This document shows positions 9,321-12,008 of a stretch of DNA of 12,008 bases, piece by piece. The notes beneath the pieces are model-generated. The model did no database searches. It was not told the origin of the DNA and saw only the letters and a list, made by a program, of their open reading frames with translations. Position 1 is the stretch's first letter, and every line of letters starts with the position of its first letter. The translations under genes were made by a program, and so were the position numbers. The DNA comes from Smittium mucronatum (Eukaryota > Kickxellomycota > Harpellomycetes > Harpellales > Legeriomycetaceae): assembly GCA_001953115.1 (NCBI GenBank), contig LSSL01000250.1, forward strand, positions 1 to 12,008. Direction: 5' to 3'.

Positions 9321-9503
9321 ATGATAAAATTACTGTTCCTACTCTGTGGCGATTCCATAGTTTTCTATATTTCTATAACAAAAGTAGCTGGTTTAGATGT
9401 TAGTGGGACTTGCAGATATCTTTTATATTGTCAAAAATCATATTTAAATTTCCAAAATAGTGTTACAATTTTGATCTTATGTTCTTCTTGGACCACTTTT
9501 TAA
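9321..9503 (+). CDS. 60-codon ORF encoding a hydrophobic peptide, doubtful
   Basis: ATG at 9321 opens a frame to TAA at 9501-9503; the frame is also open slightly upstream. The predicted peptide begins MIKLLFLLCGDSIVFYIS, which could serve as a signal or membrane segment. It has cysteines at about residues 9, 31, 37 and 54. If the genome is fungal, a small secreted cysteine-containing protein is imaginable. However, hydrophobic ORFs of this length arise easily on a T-rich strand, the segment is AT-rich, and no promoter, intron or homologue is evident. Most likely chance. Confidence 0.12.
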   Translation: MIKLLFLLCGDSIVFYISITKVAGLDVSGTCRYLLYCQKSYLNFQNSVTILILCSSWTTF

Positions 9504-9572
9504 AACAGTTGAGAAAGCAGGTATATTGGTGTTAACCAGCAAGTTTATTTAAATATCTATCTATATAAAATA

Positions 9573-9605
9573 AGGGTACTTTTAGTCCCTGAAGGCGGGT
9601 CCCTG
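9573..9605. repeat. Small structured islet: hairpin plus direct repeat GTCCCTG
   Basis: AGGG-T-ACT, TTT, AGTCCCT (9573-9590) makes a 7-bp stem with one bulged T and a 3-base loop. GTCCCTG occurs at 9585-9591 and again at 9599-9605, start to start 14 bases apart. The islet is about 33 bases long and is flanked on both sides by nearly pure A/T. It does not match an RNA gene I know. Confidence 0.5.
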
Positions 9606-9832
9606 TAACAAATAAATTATTGATTAAATTTTTAGTCTGATTTGATTATAATATTTCACATATTAAGGGAGGCGATTTTTTCATAATATATTTTATTTTT
9701 CTTCAAATAATGGCCAATATATCTTATATGTGATATATCTGGGGGGATTTCTAGATTATTAGCTATTTTTATTTAGAAGATTTGATATATTACTTTTTTA
9801 ACTAAGCATTTTTTGCGGCTGAGTGGCATTTT

Positions 9833-9846
9833 CATCTCCGGAGATG
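9833..9846. repeat. 14-bp perfect palindrome CATCTCCGGAGATG
   Basis: The sequence equals its own reverse complement and has a CCGG centre, rare in this composition. A CGG-centred dyad can be a site for fungal zinc-cluster regulators, but their usual sites have spaced CGG triplets, so this is only suggestive. Confidence 0.6.
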
Positions 9847-10780
9847 TATGAACATGGTTCTTTTGATTTTTTTAGTTTCATCTGACCTTTATTTTCAATG
9901 AACTTATGTTTATTTTAAAAGTTTTTATAGATTTTTATAGAACACGATTTGGGAATTTTTCAAACATAAGGTCTAATAATAATGGTGATGATTTTTTTTT
10001 GCGTGTTTTTTTATTGTATACATATATATATTATGGTGTTTTAGAATTTAAGGATATTTTATTTCTTAGAATATGATAAGATATAATAAAAAGATACTTT
10101 TTTTCAATTTTTAAAGTTTGGTTTCGATAAAGTTGGTTTCATTGGATTATTAAATTTTCAAAAAATCGGGTTTTAGTTTGTTTTTTTTTATTTCTTTTTT
10201 ACTCTCCATTATAATTTCTGTTGAGTTCAAAGACTCATATAAAACTTTTGGTTTTTATTTTTTTCCCCGCTATTTACCCTTTTTATTTTAATATCATGCA
10301 ATGATTTAAATATGTTTATTCTTATCTAAAGATTTATTGTTTTCGATTACAATATTTTGGAAATCCTTGCTTGTGGTATTATTTTTCTCCTTTTTTAATT
10401 TTTCTTTGTTTTTTATACCAATTATCTTTTTATTCCAAAATTTTTGAGCTGGCTCTCAACACATTGCTACAAGATTTTCAAGATATCTGTAATAATTCCT
10501 TATAAACTGTCTTTCGAACTTAAAAAAAGCTGTAGCTGTTTTATTATTCAAATTTGCTTGAATTTACTTCCTAATTATCTCCTCTAAAATAGATTTTGCA
10601 AAATATTATCAAAATTTTGTTGAAAATTCCTTTTCTTTATTATATAGCACTCCAATACAAAGAATACGATTTCGATCCTACCACTTTTCCCCAAGCATAG
10701 TGCTGGAATCTTTAAAAATTTATAATTCCTAATTTCCCCTTAGAAAAAGAATATTTTTTCATTTACTATACATTTTTATC
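9847..10780. other. AT-rich, T-biased segment without genes
   Basis: The + strand is markedly richer in T than in A, most clearly from about 9880 to 10450, with many T6-T9 runs and few A runs. The long desert at 520-7000 looks balanced between A and T. No reading frame of interest. T bias can reflect transcription- or replication-linked strand asymmetry, or a long pyrimidine-rich intron or untranslated region, but nothing shows which. Confidence 0.5.
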
Positions 10781-11370
10781 GAAAATATTAGACTCTTAGC
10801 GTCGCCATTGACGATTTTTATCGCTTATTCTCGCGATCTCAAAGCTTGAAGCCCCGAGTTCTTCAATTCCAAAAATTTGAGAAAAATTATCCTCTCTGGT
10901 AATATCACAACGGATTTAACTTATTTTTTAGACAATTACTATTATATGCTCCGCATTTTTGTCTCTGAGTGTAATTTATCACTGTTGCTGCTTCTCGTTT
11001 TAGCTATCAAATTTTTATATGAAGATATTGAGCCTAATTGATCCTTTACCAGTTAACATACTGGAGTGAATAGTTTATTAGGGTGGGATGATAGGCTAAT
11101 GGAAAGCTTTTATCGTGTATTAAACTTTTTTCTTTTGTATAAGATCGAATATGCTTCATTTTCGAGTCTTTACTCGAGCCCTCGACTATTATCATATATT
11201 TATGCAATATGACTTGTTAATTTTTACCTCTCTGATCCTTTATAAATACAAGGTTGAAAGTTTTATTATTTTATAGGGAATTTAAGGAAAGATATTAATA
11301 AAAGGATTTGAACTAGAAGACCCTGCTGTTTCATGAAAAAAATTTAATATATTGTGCGGTTTTTTTTATT
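10781..11370. other. AT-rich region with a small islet, no supported gene
   Basis: About 10795-10860 is richer in G and C (GCGTCGCCATTGACG and following). A + frame is open 10733-10846, stops at TGA 10847-10849 and is open again 10850-11041 (63 codons, no ATG near its start). The peptide is Leu/Ile/Phe-rich and not recognised. I consider it chance or unplaceable. The rest shows nothing. Confidence 0.4.
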
Positions 11371-11395
11371 AGAACTTAAAGCCATGTGTCGTAAA

Positions 11396-11440
11396 TAAGT
11401 CCCCTAAGAGTGAAATACCTTGCTGTGGTTTAGGGGCTTA
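11396..11440 (+). repeat. Stem-loop, 11-bp stem with one bulge, 22-base loop
   Basis: TAAG-T-CCCCTAA (11396-11407) pairs with TTAGGGGCTTA (11430-11440); only the T at 11400 is unpaired. The loop 11408-11429 is gagtgaaataccttgctgtg plus two bases. It lies at the left edge of the islet that runs to about 11930. The G/C-rich core makes it the most stable simple stem I found. It could be an RNA structure, a terminal inverted repeat of a very small element, or chance. Confidence 0.6.
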
Positions 11441-11466
11441 ATAGTGTAATTTTCTAAGTACAATAA

Positions 11467-11667
11467 ACTAAAAATTCGCACAGCGTTGTACTATTCTCGG
11501 TTTGGAGTAGTGGAAACAGCACACAGCGATTCGGAGGGCAGCGATTCCAGAGAAGGGCCATCTTGAAACAGGAGGAACCGATCTTATGTACAGCCGATAA
11601 AATTTCTAGTGCAAAAATCCAGCGTTCGACAGTCAGAAGAGTCTCAGCGTCTAACGGCTATTTGTAG
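11467..11667. pseudogene. Coding-like islet open on both strands, unknown product
   Basis: The + frame from 11467 is open for 66 codons to TAG 11665-11667, with no methionine. It includes RFGGQRFQRRAILKQEEPIL and SSAKIQRSTVRR, basic and polar. The minus frame covering 11657 down to 11457 is open for 67 codons to a TAG at 11456-11454, with one internal ATG. It includes AETLLTVERWIFALEILSAV and NRCPPNRCVLFPLL. Either reads like a protein fragment and I cannot choose between them. Composition near 45% G+C suggests an inserted or formerly coding fragment, perhaps from the same class of retroelement as the left edge; that link is inference only. Confidence 0.25.
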
Positions 11668-11747
11668 GAAAACCATATCAATCAAACCCATGTTTGGGTA
11701 GGTGCCTAATTTTATTAATCCTGCTAAATTTAGGCTCTGACTAGGAA

Positions 11748-11777
11748 CTCATTAGACTTAATGAGCTATTGCTCATT
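11748..11777 (+). repeat. Two overlapping alternative hairpins
   Basis: CTCATT (11748-11753) can pair with AATGAG (11760-11765) across a 6-base loop. The same AATGAGC (11760-11766) can pair with GCTCATT (11771-11777) across the loop TATT. The two structures exclude each other. Such geometry is used in RNA switches, but no regulated gene is seen here. Confidence 0.5.
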
Positions 11778-11784
11778 TACAAAG

Positions 11785-11973
11785 AGCTTAATTATTGACT
11801 GCATGTAACCTCAGCCATATACCTACTTATAGCAATGCCAGGGATGGTTTTTCGGTTGGCAGATTGCACCATTTTCCTGTAGGTACCCAGCCGGTGTTCC
11901 TTCAGAGGAGCTTTTAGTAGTTAGGATAATGGTCTTTTCTATACGTCTTTTTCTTTTTTTCATATTAATTTAG
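11785..11973 (+). other. Short coding-like frames at the right end of the islet
   Basis: One + frame is open for 41 codons from about 11794 to TAG 11917-11919 and includes NARDGFSVGRLHHFPVGTQ. A second + frame, 11833 to TAG 11971-11973, includes CQGWFFGWQIAPFSCRYPAG before running into T-rich sequence. Neither has an upstream ATG in a plausible place. They may belong to the same decayed fragment as 11467-11667. I do not recognise them. Confidence 0.2.
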
Positions 11974-12008
11974 TATAATTTTTAATGATGTTATCTTGTA
12001 ATAAAATT

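Noticed and set aside
10850..11041. 63-codon open frame with a hydrophobic stretch (SLLLLLVLAIKFLY)
   Set aside because: No start codon near its beginning and a stop just before it. Frames of this length are expected several times by chance in 12 kb of this composition.
11615..11640. GTTCGAC resembling a tRNA T-loop
   Set aside because: The flanking bases do not form the T stem, and no matching acceptor, D or anticodon arms are found upstream.
520..12008. Mitochondrial DNA as the source of the AT-rich sequence
   Set aside because: No respiratory-chain gene, rRNA, tRNA or intron-encoded endonuclease is recognisable in about 11.5 kb, and the left edge is a nuclear-type LINE.

Overview
The window contains no intact gene that I can support. 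It looks like eukaryotic nuclear DNA: a relic of a non-LTR (LINE) retrotransposon at the left edge, then about 6.5 kb of extremely AT-rich sequence with no coding content, then about 5 kb of AT-rich DNA carrying a few short islets of near-balanced base composition. Hand counts of single 60-base lines give G+C of 31/60 at 1-60, 5/60 at 1681-1740 and 28/60 at 8881-8940, so the contrast is large. I see no bacterial or phage gene organisation, no rRNA or tRNA, no CRISPR array and no mitochondrial protein gene.

Organism (inference): the only recognisable protein is the C-terminal part of a LINE ORF2 of the jockey/I/Tad superfamily. Its wording reminds me most of Tad-like LINEs of filamentous ascomycetes, powdery mildews in particular, but this is recollection and not a search result. 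A fungal genome with AT-rich, gene-free, transposon-derived blocks fits best. An AT-rich insect or another AT-rich eukaryote is not excluded.

Layout: 1-519 is the LINE relic on the + strand, with an in-frame stop at 162-164 and a one-base frame change at an A8 run (272-279). Composition drops abruptly at about 520. From 520 to about 7000 is an AT desert containing a G-rich islet (689-730), a 9-bp tandem repeat (1225-1271), four copies of the palindrome TTCTAGAA between 1893 and 2627, an imperfect inverted repeat (2104-2171), a G7 run (2050-2056) and long homopolymers. From about 7000 to 8386 the sequence is still AT-rich, with a cluster of inverted repeats at 7661-7771. At 8405-8473 there is a short coding-like piece after a splice-acceptor-like tract. 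At 8620-9208 an islet of about 45% G+C is open in several frames on both strands. At 9321-9503 there is a 60-codon hydrophobic ORF of doubtful reality. A small structured islet lies at 9573-9605 and a 14-bp perfect palindrome at 9833-9846. From 9880 to 10450 the + strand is strongly T-rich. From 11396 to about 11930 there is a third islet with a good stem-loop (11396-11440), frames open on both strands (11467-11667) and overlapping hairpins (11748-11777).

The islets at 8.4-9.2 kb and 11.4-11.9 kb are best read as decayed fragments of former coding or transposon sequence embedded in AT-rich DNA. I could not name the proteins they came from. There is no evidence that any of these pieces act together as a pathway or operon.
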